Assembly (NCBI GenBank): GCA_029243165.1
Contig: JAQWSN010000011.1
Span: forward strand, 1-64,000
DNA length: 64,000 nt
Direction: 5' to 3'
Origin: Flavobacteriaceae bacterium
GTDB taxonomy: Bacteria; Bacteroidota; Bacteroidia; Flavobacteriales; Flavobacteriaceae
Positions 23,948-32,462 of this stretch are shown here, piece by piece. A program made the translations under genes and the position numbers. Within the stretch, counting starts at the first letter, position 1, and each line of letters begins with the position of its first letter. The notes beneath the pieces were generated by a model that made no database searches, was not told the DNA's origin, and saw only the letters and a program-made list of their open reading frames with translations.

Positions 23948-24292
23948 TTAAGTCAAAGAAATTGAATCATGTACAGCCACACGTTCCCATAGCTGAGAGG
24001 CTTCCTCAATAAACAAATTGTGTGTGGGATCTGTTTGATAGGCATTTTGTGCCTCTAGATCAGGAAAACTCATCGTGTAACAATAGGTAAACGAATTGTC
24101 TACCACATCCCTGTTTTCCGAAGCAGCAGGACCTCCTAAATGATTTGCTATTGCTTGTGGATTGGTATCGATTAATTTTTTTATTGCTTTTTCAAATTGT
24201 AATCGATGTTCCTCATTGTTAGGTTCTTTAAGCCAAAAGAACACAATATGTAATAAGGGTCCCGTGGTGTTTTGTAATGAGTTTATTGTCAT
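23948..24292 (-). CDS. Dabb-domain (stress-responsive barrel) protein
   Basis: A 114-residue protein with the dimeric alpha-beta barrel pattern: LLHIVFFWLKEP strand, a helix with EEHRLQFEKAIKKL, and the conserved C-terminal SFTYCYTMSFPDLEAQNAYQ followed by HNLFIEEA. Dabb proteins are small dimeric barrels of varied roles. In many bacteria they sit beside sugar-degradation genes, and here the gene precedes a GH5-like lipoprotein by 12 nt, so joint expression is likely. No catalytic residue can be named. The 157-nt gap to parE (24293-24449) has only imperfect boxes. Confidence 0.85.
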   Translation of the reverse strand: MTINSLQNTTGPLLHIVFFWLKEPNNEEHRLQFEKAIKKLIDTNPQAIANHLGGPAASENRDVVDNSFTYCYTMSFPDLEAQNAYQTDPTHNLFIEEASQLWERVAVHDSISLT

Positions 24293-24449
24293 ATTAATTT
24301 TTAAAATTCAGTGTAGGGTTGGTATGAGACTATTTTGTTGATTTATAAAAATATAACTTTTTAACAAAAAATCTTCTTGAATTGTTGATTTCTTGCCCTC
24401 AGATTGGGTGTTTATTTCTATTTCAATAAAGTATATTAGCTGTGATCAA

Positions 24450-26312
24450 ATGAAAAGTAACACGACCACCTATACTGAAGAAAACATTCGCTCTCTTGAC
24501 TGGAAAGAGCATATCCGAATGCGCCCTGGAATGTACATTGGAAAATTAGGAGATGGATCTTCTCCTGATGATGGAATCTACATTTTATTAAAAGAAGTTC
24601 TTGATAATTGTATTGACGAATTTGTAATGGGAGCTGGCAAGACCATTGAAATTACAATCAAAGAGAATGTTGTAAAAGTTAGAGATTATGGCCGTGGGAT
24701 TCCCCTAGGGAAAGTTGTGGATGTAGTATCCAAAATGAATACTGGAGGGAAATACGATTCCAGAGCATTTAAGAAATCAGTTGGTTTGAATGGGGTAGGG
24801 ACTAAGGCAGTCAATGCACTTTCTTCAAGTTTTATTGTTGAATCCAATCGGGATAAACAAAGTAAAAAAGCTTCGTTTAGTTTTGGAGACCTTAATGAAA
24901 ATCCACCCGTTGAGGTAAGTTCTCGAAGAAGGGGGACTAAGGTTGAATTCATTCCCGATATCAGTATTTTTAAAAATTACAAGTATCGTCTGGAATACGT
25001 AGAGCGCATGATTAAAAATTATGTGTATCTCAATCCGGGTCTCACAATTGAATTGAATGGGGAAAAGTTCTTTTCTGAAAATGGTCTCAAAGATTTGTTG
25101 ACGGATTACACCAATGAAACTGATTTATTGTATCCCATTATTCATATTAGGGGAGAAGATATTGAGGTGGCATTGACCCATAGCAAGACCCAATACAGTG
25201 AAGAATACCATTCTTTTGTTAATGGGCAGCACACCACACAAGGAGGAACCCATCAATCTGCCTTTAGAGAAGGTCTGGTTAAGACCATACGAGACCATTT
25301 TGGTAAAAGTTATGAAGCCTCGGACATTAGGAAATCAATAATCTCTGCAATTAGCATCAAGGTTATGGAGCCTGTTTTTGAATCGCAAACCAAAACTAAA
25401 TTGGGCTCGACAGAAATGGGAGAAGGGATGCCTACTGTACGCAGTTACATTGTTGAGTTTCTAAGCACTCAACTCGATAATTTCTTGCATAAAAATCCAG
25501 TGGTAGCTGAAGCCATACAAAAGAAAATTGTTCAGGCTGAAAAGGAACGCAAAGAGCTTTCAGGCATTCGTAAATTGGCTCGAGAGCGTGCTAAAAAGGC
25601 AAGTTTACACAATAAAAAGCTCAGAGATTGCCGGGTGCATTTACCCGAACTCAAAAAGGATCGCCGTCTTGAATCTACACTGTTTATTACTGAGGGAGAT
25701 TCTGCTAGTGGCTCCATTACCAAGTCCAGAGATGTCAATACCCAAGCGGTATTCAGTTTAAGAGGAAAACCGCTGAATAGTTATGGCATGTCTAAAAAAA
25801 TTGTTTACGAAAACGAAGAGTTTAACTTACTTCAGGCCGCTTTAAATATTGAGGACGGTCTAGAAGATTTACGTTACAATAACATCGTAATTGCTACAGA
25901 CGCCGATGTTGATGGTATGCACATTCGGCTGTTGTTGATCACCTTTTTTTTACAATTTTTTCCTGAACTAATTAAAGAGGGACATTTGTATATTTTACAA
26001 ACCCCCTTATTCCGTGTTAGGGACAAAAAACAAACATTTTATTGTTACAGCGACAAGGAAAGGAAAGAAGCCATTGGAAAGCTGAATGGAAAACCTGAAA
26101 TAACTCGATTTAAAGGTTTAGGGGAAATTTCTCCTGATGAGTTTAAGTTTTTTATCGGAGAAGATATTCGCCTAGATCCCGTAATGTTGGATAAATCCAC
26201 AACAATCGATCAGCTTCTGCAATTTTACATGGGTAAAAATACTCAGGATCGGCAAAATTTTATCATTGATAATTTGAAAGTAGAACTGGATTTATTGGAG
26301 GAAGTGAATTAA
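24450..26312 (+). CDS. parE: DNA topoisomerase IV subunit B
   Basis: A 620-residue type IIA topoisomerase ATPase subunit. The GHKL ATPase motifs are present: ELLDN-like [10 protein letters not shown] with Asn53, [10 protein letters not shown], and [10 protein letters not shown]. The TOPRIM domain has [11 protein letters not shown] and [10 protein letters not shown]. The length and its pairing with a 862-residue subunit A lacking gyrase features suggest topoisomerase IV, which unlinks daughter chromosomes. The frame is open to 24393; the ATG at 24450 ([13 protein letters not shown]) is the natural start. The -7 region reads TATATTAG, an imperfect box shared in form with parC (TATTTTAG), each followed by CTG. 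Confidence 0.93.
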   Translation: MKSNTTTYTEENIRSLDWKEHIRMRPGMYIGKLGDGSSPDDGIYILLKEVLDNCIDEFVMGAGKTIEITIKENVVKVRDYGRGIPLGKVVDVVSKMNTGGKYDSRAFKKSVGLNGVGTKAVNALSSSFIVESNRDKQSKKASFSFGDLNENPPVEVSSRRRGTKVEFIPDISIFKNYKYRLEYVERMIKNYVYLNPGLTIELNGEKFFSENGLKDLLTDYTNETDLLYPIIHIRGEDIEVALTHSKTQYSEEYHSFVNGQHTTQGGTHQSAFREGLVKTIRDHFGKSYEASDIRKSIISAISIKVMEPVFESQTKTKLGSTEMGEGMPTVRSYIVEFLSTQLDNFLHKNPVVAEAIQKKIVQAEKERKELSGIRKLARERAKKASLHNKKLRDCRVHLPELKKDRRLESTLFITEGDSASGSITKSRDVNTQAVFSLRGKPLNSYGMSKKIVYENEEFNLLQAALNIEDGLEDLRYNNIVIATDADVDGMHIRLLLITFFLQFFPELIKEGHLYILQTPLFRVRDKKQTFYCYSDKERKEAIGKLNGKPEITRFKGLGEISPDEFKFFIGEDIRLDPVMLDKSTTIDQLLQFYMGKNTQDRQNFIIDNLKVELDLLEEVN

Positions 26313-26404
26313 TTTTAATGATATTAATTTTTAACGGCATATTGTTAATTTCTTCCTTGCGAATCCAAGAATAATATTAGTCTGATGTACTATTTTAGCT
26401 GAAT

Positions 26405-28993
26405 ATGGAAGAACAAAATCAATCGGATTTACCCGAATCTTTTTCAAACGACAGTTTGGTCAAAGTCACAGGTATGTACAAAGATTGGTTTTTGGATTAC
26501 GCTTCGTATGTGATTCTTGAGCGAGCAGTTCCAGCGATAGAAGACGGTCTCAAACCCGTACAGAGAAGGATTCTTCATTCCATGAAAGATTTGGATGATG
26601 GACGCTACAATAAGGTGGCAAATATTGTGGGGCATACCATGCAATATCATCCTCATGGAGATGCCAGTATCGGTGATGCCATGGTTCAGATCGGACAAAA
26701 AGAATTGTTGATCGATATGCAAGGGAATTGGGGTAATATCCTTACAGGGGATAGTGCTGCAGCTTCTCGATACATTGAGGCGCGACTTTCAAAATTTGCA
26801 CTTGAAGTAGTCTTTAGCCCCAAAGTAACTCAGTGGCAGCTTTCCTACGACGGAAGAAAGAAGGAGCCCATTCACTTACCTATGAAATTCCCCTTGCTTT
26901 TAGCACAGGGAGCCGAAGGGATTGCAGTGGGGCTTTCTACTAAAATTTTACCTCATAATTTTAACGAGTTATTACACGCTAGTATTTCGCATTTAAAAGG
27001 AAAGAAATTTTCTCTGTATCCCGATTTTCAAACGGGAGGTATTATTGATGTTCAAAATTACAATGATGGTCTTCGTGGAGGAAAAGTGAGAGTGCGTGCC
27101 AAAATATCACAGCTTGATAAGAATACTTTAGTCATAAATGAAATTCCATTTAGCACGAATACCTCAAGCCTAATTGACAGTATCTTAAAGGCAAACGATA
27201 AAGGAAAAATTAAAATTAAAAAAATAGAAGACAACACTTCTTCTGATGTTGAGATCCTGGTTCATTTGCCGAATGATATTTCTCCAGATAAAACTATTGA
27301 TGCACTCTATGCATTTACAGCATGTGAAACCTCCATCTCTCCGCTGGGATGCCTCATAATCGACAATAAGCCACACTTTATGGGAGTCAGTGAGATGTTA
27401 AAAATCTCAACTGATCATACTGTTCAGCTTCTCAAAATGGAGTTGGAGGTAGCGTTAAAGGAATTGGAAAATCAATGGCATTATGCTTCTCTGGAGCGTA
27501 TTTTTATCGAAAATAAAATCTATCGTGACATTGAAGAGGCTGAGAGCTGGGAAGAAGTCATTGCTTTTATTGACAAGGGATTAAAGCCACATGTAGCCCA
27601 CTTAAAACGCCCTGTAGTTGAAGAGGATATTGTACGATTGACAGAAATTCGAATCAAAAGGATATCCAAGTTTGATCTGGATAAAGCGCAGCAAAAAATT
27701 GAGGCCTTAGAGGGTGATATTGCTGAGGTTAAAAATAATCTTAAACATCTTATTGATTATGCGATACGTTATTTTACCCACCTTAAGAAAACCTACGGAA
27801 AGGGGAAAGATCGGAAGTCTGAAATTCGAATTTTTGATGATGTTGATGCTAAAAAGGTAGTTGTACGGAATCAAAAACTCTATGTGAACCGTGCTGAAGG
27901 TTTCATAGGAACCTCATTACGCAAAGATGAGTTTGTTTGCGAATGCTCAGACATTGATGATATTATTGCTTTTACAAAGGATGGTAAAATGCAGGTTGTT
28001 AAAGTTGATAGCAAAGTGTTTATTGGGAAAAATATCATTAATACTGCTGTGTTTAAGAAAAAAGACAGTAGAACGATTTACAACATGATTTACCGAGATG
28101 GTAAAAATGGAACAACCTTTATTAAAAGATTTGCAGTAACAGGAATTACTCGTGAAAAAATTTACGATTTAACCCAAGGAAAGCCCCAATCGGAAATACT
28201 TTACTTTTCAGCCAATCCCAACGGTGAAGCTGAAATTGTGACTATTCTTTTACGTAATTCAGGGAGTATCAAGAAAATAAAATGGGATCTGGATTTTGCG
28301 GATTTACAAATCAAAGGACGCTCAGTACGAGGTAATACTGTAACCAAATACAACGTTCGCAAAGTAGAATTAAAAGAAAAAGGGGTCTCAACATTAAAAC
28401 CTCGTAAAATATGGTTCGATAGTACCATTCGCCGTTTGAATCTTGAAGAGCGCGGTGAATTACTTGGTGCTTTCAAAGGAGAAGACAAACTGCTTATTGC
28501 TACACATCAAGGAACGATTAGGGTGGTGACTCCTGAATTGAGTTTGCATTTCGATGATTCGGTTTCTCATATTGAAAAATGGATTCCAGAAAAACCGATT
28601 ACTGCCATCCATTTCGACCCAGAAAAAGAACGCTATTTTCTCAAGCGTTTTTGTGTAGAATCTGAGGATAAAGAAGATTCGTACGTTAAAGAAGGCGGAA
28701 GTTTAATTTTTACCAGCTTTGAGGGACGTCCTATTCTTACAGTTGAATTTGAAAAGCCTAGAGGAAAAGACCAGCCGGACGATCTAGAAGTTAATGCTGA
28801 AGAGTTTATTTCGGTAAAAGGATTTAAGGCACTTGGAAACCAGTTGTCTGACAAAAAAATAAAGAAAATAACACTTAAAGAAGCCCTACCCTTTGAATTA
28901 CCTGAGGAACAAGATTTGCATGAGATTGAAGTACAGGGAGAAGAAGCAATTTCTTCAGAATCTAATGACAGCCAAATCAGTCTTGATTTTTAA
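26405..28993 (+). CDS. parC: DNA topoisomerase IV subunit A
   Basis: An 862-residue subunit A of a type IIA topoisomerase. The quinolone-region stretch HPHGDASIGDAM lies at residues 82-93 and the DNA-cleaving Tyr123 is in AAASRYIEARL. The C-terminal beta-pinwheel is present but there is no gyrase-specific QRRGGKG box, and the C-terminus is acidic, both favouring ParC over GyrA. It lies 92 nt after parE with a separate imperfect -7 box. The stop overlaps the TerC stop in the palindrome TTAA (28990-28993). Confidence 0.93.
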   Translation: MEEQNQSDLPESFSNDSLVKVTGMYKDWFLDYASYVILERAVPAIEDGLKPVQRRILHSMKDLDDGRYNKVANIVGHTMQYHPHGDASIGDAMVQIGQKELLIDMQGNWGNILTGDSAAASRYIEARLSKFALEVVFSPKVTQWQLSYDGRKKEPIHLPMKFPLLLAQGAEGIAVGLSTKILPHNFNELLHASISHLKGKKFSLYPDFQTGGIIDVQNYNDGLRGGKVRVRAKISQLDKNTLVINEIPFSTNTSSLIDSILKANDKGKIKIKKIEDNTSSDVEILVHLPNDISPDKTIDALYAFTACETSISPLGCLIIDNKPHFMGVSEMLKISTDHTVQLLKMELEVALKELENQWHYASLERIFIENKIYRDIEEAESWEEVIAFIDKGLKPHVAHLKRPVVEEDIVRLTEIRIKRISKFDLDKAQQKIEALEGDIAEVKNNLKHLIDYAIRYFTHLKKTYGKGKDRKSEIRIFDDVDAKKVVVRNQKLYVNRAEGFIGTSLRKDEFVCECSDIDDIIAFTKDGKMQVVKVDSKVFIGKNIINTAVFKKKDSRTIYNMIYRDGKNGTTFIKRFAVTGITREKIYDLTQGKPQSEILYFSANPNGEAEIVTILLRNSGSIKKIKWDLDFADLQIKGRSVRGNTVTKYNVRKVELKEKGVSTLKPRKIWFDSTIRRLNLEERGELLGAFKGEDKLLIATHQGTIRVVTPELSLHFDDSVSHIEKWIPEKPITAIHFDPEKERYFLKRFCVESEDKEDSYVKEGGSLIFTSFEGRPILTVEFEKPRGKDQPDDLEVNAEEFISVKGFKALGNQLSDKKIKKITLKEALPFELPEEQDLHEIEVQGEEAISSESNDSQISLDF

Positions 28994-29754
28994 TCCTTTT
29001 TCTTATTGCGAAATCGCATATTAATCATTTCCACACCTAAAGAAAATGCAATTGCAAAATAAAGATATCCTTTTGGAATAACACCAATGCTGGCTCCAAA
29101 TATGGTGGTTTGGGACAAGTGCGCTGCTTCTGTAATAAGCATGAATCCGATGAGTAACAAAAAGGAAAGCCCTAAAATTTGAAGGGATGGGTGATCGTTG
29201 ATGTATCGACTCACTGGGGCTGCAAAAATCATCATGATTAGAATGGCTAAAACGACAGCAGCCACCATAATTGGAAGTGCATAAGGAATACCGTTAGTCA
29301 TACCCACAGCTGTTAGTATGGAGTCAAAAGAAAATACAATATCAATTAAAACAATTTGCACCAAGGCTCTAGAGAAGGTTAATTTATTTGAACTCACTCC
29401 TGACTCATTTTCGCCAAAGCCCTCTGCTTTTTCATAAATTTCTCGTGTACTCTTGTAGAGTAAAAACAACCCCCCAGAGAGTAAGATTATCGATTGAATG
29501 GAAACCTCAGAAGAAATCCAGTTCCAACTAAAACTAAAAAGTGAAACTTGCATCTGAACCAACCAATTGATTCCCATCAATAATAAAATTCGCATGAGCA
29601 TGGCTAGTAAAAGGCCAACACGCATTAATTTTTTTCGGTCAGCTTCTGGAAATCTACTCGCCAAAATTGAAATAAAAATAATATTGTCAATTCCTAAGAT
29701 GATCTCTAGAAATGTCAACGTTAAAAAGGCAAAAATAAGATCGGGTGTGAACAT
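28990..29754 (-). CDS. TerC-family membrane protein
   Basis: A 254-residue inner-membrane protein with about seven helices. The TerC hallmarks are EIILGIDNIIFISIL near residues 17-31 and DIVFSFDSILTAVGM in the middle; the acidic residues in these helices are thought to bind metal. Relatives (Alx, YoaE) export manganese or act in metal loading of exported proteins, and others are linked to tellurite resistance. The C-terminus (MRFRNKKKD) is basic and cytoplasmic. It lies 2 nt after a small lipoprotein and shares its direction with the HTH regulator. Confidence 0.92.
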   Translation of the reverse strand: MFTPDLIFAFLTLTFLEIILGIDNIIFISILASRFPEADRKKLMRVGLLLAMLMRILLLMGINWLVQMQVSLFSFSWNWISSEVSIQSIILLSGGLFLLYKSTREIYEKAEGFGENESGVSSNKLTFSRALVQIVLIDIVFSFDSILTAVGMTNGIPYALPIMVAAVVLAILIMMIFAAPVSRYINDHPSLQILGLSFLLLIGFMLITEAAHLSQTTIFGASIGVIPKGYLYFAIAFSLGVEMINMRFRNKKKD

Positions 29755-29756
29755 GC

Positions 29757-30128
29757 TTAGTTGATTTTTTGAATGGTTCCTCGTTGGGTATTTTTATTAT
29801 CTCCCACCAAAGAATATTCAAAGGTGTAGGTTTTGTTTTGGGTACTGATAATTTTAATTTGAATGGGTCTTTTATCTTGATTAGAGGTTGGGTTCAATTT
29901 TGTAAGAATACACTCACAATCATTTACCCAGCGAATAGATGCTGTGTCAATTTTTCCCTCAAAACGTTCGATTTCATACAAAGAGTCTCGAGTGAATGTT
30001 GAGGTTTTCATTTCTCCATTGATGATCTGAGAAAACTCAAAGTTACCTTGGTGAAATGGAAGACAGTCTCGTTCTACTGAATAACATGAATTTAGAAAGA
30101 TAAGCGCACACAATAGCATTCTTTTCAT
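29757..30128 (-). CDS. Small lipoprotein, often mislabelled topoisomerase IV
   Basis: A 123-residue protein with a lipoprotein signal ending at Cys15 (IFLNSC). The mature part has two invariant-looking blocks, GNFEFSQIINGEMKTSTF and IRWVNDCECILTKLNP, plus TYTFEYSLVGD. I recognise a flavobacterial family of small lipoproteins; several entries are called DNA topoisomerase IV, apparently because of proximity to parC. There is no topoisomerase domain. It is positioned between the HTH regulator (14 nt) and TerC (2 nt), so these three are likely an operon. Role unknown. Confidence 0.75.
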   Translation of the reverse strand: MKRMLLCALIFLNSCYSVERDCLPFHQGNFEFSQIINGEMKTSTFTRDSLYEIERFEGKIDTASIRWVNDCECILTKLNPTSNQDKRPIQIKIISTQNKTYTFEYSLVGDNKNTQRGTIQKIN

Positions 30129-30142
30129 AGGTTACAAAAATA

Positions 30143-30547
30143 CTAAGATTTAGGTAAAAACACACGAAAAGATCCGTCCTTGTAAGTTTGTATTATTTGA
30201 ATAATATCAGAATGATCAGTTTGAGATTCTGAAACATTAGATTTTGTTGTGTTTTCTTTTTCAGGTTGAATTGCTTGATCAGACATTGTATCAGGGTCTG
30301 CTCCAAAAAGGTCAAGAGTAGGGGACGCTTTTTGTCGAGCTCCTAGGAGAAGCCAATCAAAATCTGCCTCCTCAAATTGAGCCTGAATTTTTAAAATAAA
30401 ATCTAAACTTGGTTTATTGCGTCGTGATAAAATATGGGAAACAGAGGAACGCTGAACTCCGATTTTTTCAGCAAATGCTGCCGCATTTAATTGGTGATTC
30501 TCCATTAACTGCTCCAATCGTTTCAAAAAGGCTTCTATGTTTAACAT
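30143..30547 (-). CDS. XRE-type HTH transcriptional regulator
   Basis: A 134-residue protein. Residues about 1-65 form a Cro/C1 helix-turn-helix domain (NAAAFAEKIGVQRSSVSHIL, then RRNKPSLDFILKI). The C-terminal half is polar and low in structure, ending GSFRVFLPKS; it may mediate dimer contacts. It is divergent from the M14 peptidase gene across 256 nt that hold five TGTAAAC sites, one at 30548-30554 next to its own start, and a 14-bp palindrome. Autoregulation through these is plausible but not shown. A possible promoter is TATATTCG at about 30570, with CTTG 20 nt upstream. Confidence 0.85.
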   Translation of the reverse strand: MLNIEAFLKRLEQLMENHQLNAAAFAEKIGVQRSSVSHILSRRNKPSLDFILKIQAQFEEADFDWLLLGARQKASPTLDLFGADPDTMSDQAIQPEKENTTKSNVSESQTDHSDIIQIIQTYKDGSFRVFLPKS

Positions 30548-30639
30548 TGTAAACTAATTTTGTAGGGTATACGAATATACAATTGTAATCTCAAATAAAC
30601 AAGTGAAAAATAATCAAAACTAAAAGTTCATATTTTTTA

Positions 30640-30658
30640 TGTAAACGTATGTTTTACA
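30640..30658. repeat. Imperfect inverted repeat with TGTAAA arms
   Basis: TGTAAA at 30640-30645 and TTTACA at 30653-30658 with a 7-nt spacer. It belongs to a set of TGTAAAC half-sites in the same intergenic region and may be an operator. Confidence 0.45.
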
Positions 30659-30755
30659 ATAATTTAAATTTAAATAGATGCTTTCTAATTACATTTGTAA
30701 GCACATTTAAGCCTCCTAGGATTCATTGGTTGAAATTAGATTACTTTTGTAAACA

Positions 30756-30787
30756 ACAAATGTAAACAAATGGTTGTTTACATTTGT
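30756..30787. promoter_or_regulatory. Perfect 14-bp palindrome, likely operator of the M14 gene
   Basis: Arms ACAAATGTAAACAA (30756-30769) and its exact complement (30774-30787) are separated by ATGG. The right arm contains the perfect -7 box TACATTTG (30779-30786), so a protein bound here would block or alter transcription of the M14 gene, whose ATG is at 30804. The neighbouring HTH gene is the obvious candidate regulator. A second box TACTTTTG is at 30742-30749. The sequence is not followed by a T-run, which argues against a terminator. Confidence 0.6.
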
Positions 30788-30803
30788 ATTCCAAAAATAG
30801 AAC

Positions 30804-31892
30804 ATGATTTGTAAGCGTTACTTACCGCCTCATCGTATTGAGGAATTTCTTTCAGAATTTGATAAAAATACTAGAACTGTTATTGGTCAATCTGTTGAAA
30901 ACCGTCCTATTGAATTGTTGAAAATTGGATCAGGAGCGTTTAAAGTTTTGATGTGGTCTCAGATGCATGGAAATGAAACAACTACCACAAAGGCACTTTT
31001 TGATTTTATCCCTTGGTTTTTAAATTTGGAACAACGAACCCTTCAAAATAAATTCACACTTCACATAATACTTCAATTAAACCCAGATGGTTCTGAACGT
31101 TACACCCGTGCAAATGCTAATCATGTTGATTTAAATCGAGATGCTATTGATAAAACCCAACCCGAAAGCATCGCTCTTCGTAATGTTTACGATTCTATTC
31201 AGCCCGATTTATGTCTAAATCTTCATGGTCAGCGAACCATTTACGCTGCAGGAGTTGGTGGACCTTCGGCAAGTTTGTCCTTTTTAGCTCCCGCCGCTGA
31301 TTTTGATCGTATGCTAACCCCAGCAAGAATTAAGGCCATGCATTTAATTTCAGGGATTGCGGATTCTTTGGCTGAGGTTCTGCCTAACGCAATTGGTCGG
31401 TATGACGATACTTTTAATCCGAATTGTGTTGGAGATTCATTTACGCAATCAGGGACACCTACGATTCTTTTTGAAGCAGGACATGTGCCAGGTGATTATC
31501 AGAGAGAACAGACTAAAATTCACATTTTAAATGCTTATCAAGCACTATTTGAACAACTAGCTGAGCCTAGCCAACCCTTAGAAACAATAATCTACTCAAA
31601 TTTACCCCAAAACAAGGTGGAGTTTTGTGATCTAATGGTTTCAAACATTTGTCTTAGGGTTAATGGAGTTGATTTTGTGGATCAGAAAATTGCTATTCAG
31701 TACAAGGAAACCCTAATTGATGGTCGAATTGAATTCCTTCCTGAAATGGTTGCATACGGTTCGAGACTTACCGTACGTGCCCACAAATACAAGATTTTAC
31801 CTGATGCTCTTCGGTCTATCCCACTTCAATTTAAAGAAGAGAGTCTAGTCACAGATAGTCGTTTTAATGATGTATTTTCATTAAATAACTAA
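30804..31892 (+). CDS. M14-family zinc carboxypeptidase, cytoplasmic
   Basis: A 362-residue metallopeptidase with the M14 zinc ligands His55 and Glu58 in QMHGNETT and His141 in LNLHGQR. The catalytic Glu is probably Glu224 in ILFEAGH. NPDGSERY and VDLNRD are also M14 features. There is no signal peptide, so it should act inside the cell, where M14 relatives such as MpaA trim murein peptides; that substrate is only a possibility. A C-terminal extension of about 100 residues after the catalytic domain is of unknown role. The promoter overlaps a perfect palindrome, suggesting tight regulation. Confidence 0.88.
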   Translation: MICKRYLPPHRIEEFLSEFDKNTRTVIGQSVENRPIELLKIGSGAFKVLMWSQMHGNETTTTKALFDFIPWFLNLEQRTLQNKFTLHIILQLNPDGSERYTRANANHVDLNRDAIDKTQPESIALRNVYDSIQPDLCLNLHGQRTIYAAGVGGPSASLSFLAPAADFDRMLTPARIKAMHLISGIADSLAEVLPNAIGRYDDTFNPNCVGDSFTQSGTPTILFEAGHVPGDYQREQTKIHILNAYQALFEQLAEPSQPLETIIYSNLPQNKVEFCDLMVSNICLRVNGVDFVDQKIAIQYKETLIDGRIEFLPEMVAYGSRLTVRAHKYKILPDALRSIPLQFKEESLVTDSRFNDVFSLNN

Positions 31893-31932
31893 AAAACAAA
31901 TAAATTACTCAATGAAAATGAGTGATTTTAAT

Positions 31933-31940
31933 TAAATTTG
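31933..31940 (+). promoter_or_regulatory. Predicted -7 box of the Lrp-family gene
   Basis: TAAATTTG, perfect, 28 nt before the ATG. Just upstream a short inverted repeat (ATTACTCA, TGAGTGAT) followed by TTTT may end the M14 transcript. Confidence 0.45.
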
Positions 31941-31968
31941 CAATCTTTCAATACTATATGTTAACCAA

Positions 31969-32448
31969 ATGAGTAAAGTAAGTCTAGACGAAATTGATCA
32001 TCAAATTCTTGACATTTTAATTGACAATACAAGAATTCCTTTTACAGATATTTCAAAACGCCTTCTGATATCAGCGGGTACGGTACATGTGCGAGTCAGA
32101 AAAATGGAAGAATCAGGGATCATCAAAGGATCATCATTAAACTTGGATTATGTAAAGTTGGGATATTCTTTTATTGCTTATGTAGGAATTTATCTTGAAA
32201 AGACCAATACCACAACAGAAGTTTTAGAATCGCTGAGAAACATACCTTACATAACCGTGGCTCATATTACAACTGGAAAATTTAATATTTTTTGTAAAGT
32301 CCGAGCTCGTGATACACATCATGCCAAGGACATAATATTTAGAATTGATGATGTAGATGGTGTATCTAGAACCGAAACCATGATTTCTCTTGAGGAAAGT
32401 ATCAATGATAAAAAGCGCTTAATGCACAGTATATTTAATGAATTATAA
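31969..32448 (+). CDS. AsnC/Lrp-family transcriptional regulator
   Basis: A 159-residue regulator. The N-terminal HTH (residues about 8-60) contains DHQILDILIDNTRIPFTDI and the recognition part SAGTVHVRVRKMEESGII, and the C-terminal RAM domain covers about 70-150 (AYVGIYLEKT, TTGKFNIFCKVRARD). These regulators bind as octamers and often sense amino acids; I see no ligand-specific feature. It lies 14 nt before ppc and is in the same direction, so the two are probably co-transcribed and the regulator could act on the anaplerotic branch; that is inference. Confidence 0.92.
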   Translation: MSKVSLDEIDHQILDILIDNTRIPFTDISKRLLISAGTVHVRVRKMEESGIIKGSSLNLDYVKLGYSFIAYVGIYLEKTNTTTEVLESLRNIPYITVAHITTGKFNIFCKVRARDTHHAKDIIFRIDDVDGVSRTETMISLEESINDKKRLMHSIFNEL

Positions 32449-32462
32449 TTTTTAATACCCTA

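Noticed and set aside
22802-24292. Polysaccharide utilisation locus around the GH5-like lipoprotein
   Set aside because: No SusC/SusD pair, sulfatase or sensor nearby; only a Dabb protein accompanies it.
24450-28993. gyrB and gyrA instead of parE and parC
   Set aside because: Subunit A lacks the QRRGGKG box and has an acidic tail; the size and pairing fit topoisomerase IV better.
31904-31929. Hairpin ATTACTCA/TGAGTGAT before the Lrp gene as a strong terminator
   Set aside because: Only eight pairs with one G-U and a short T run; kept only as a remark.
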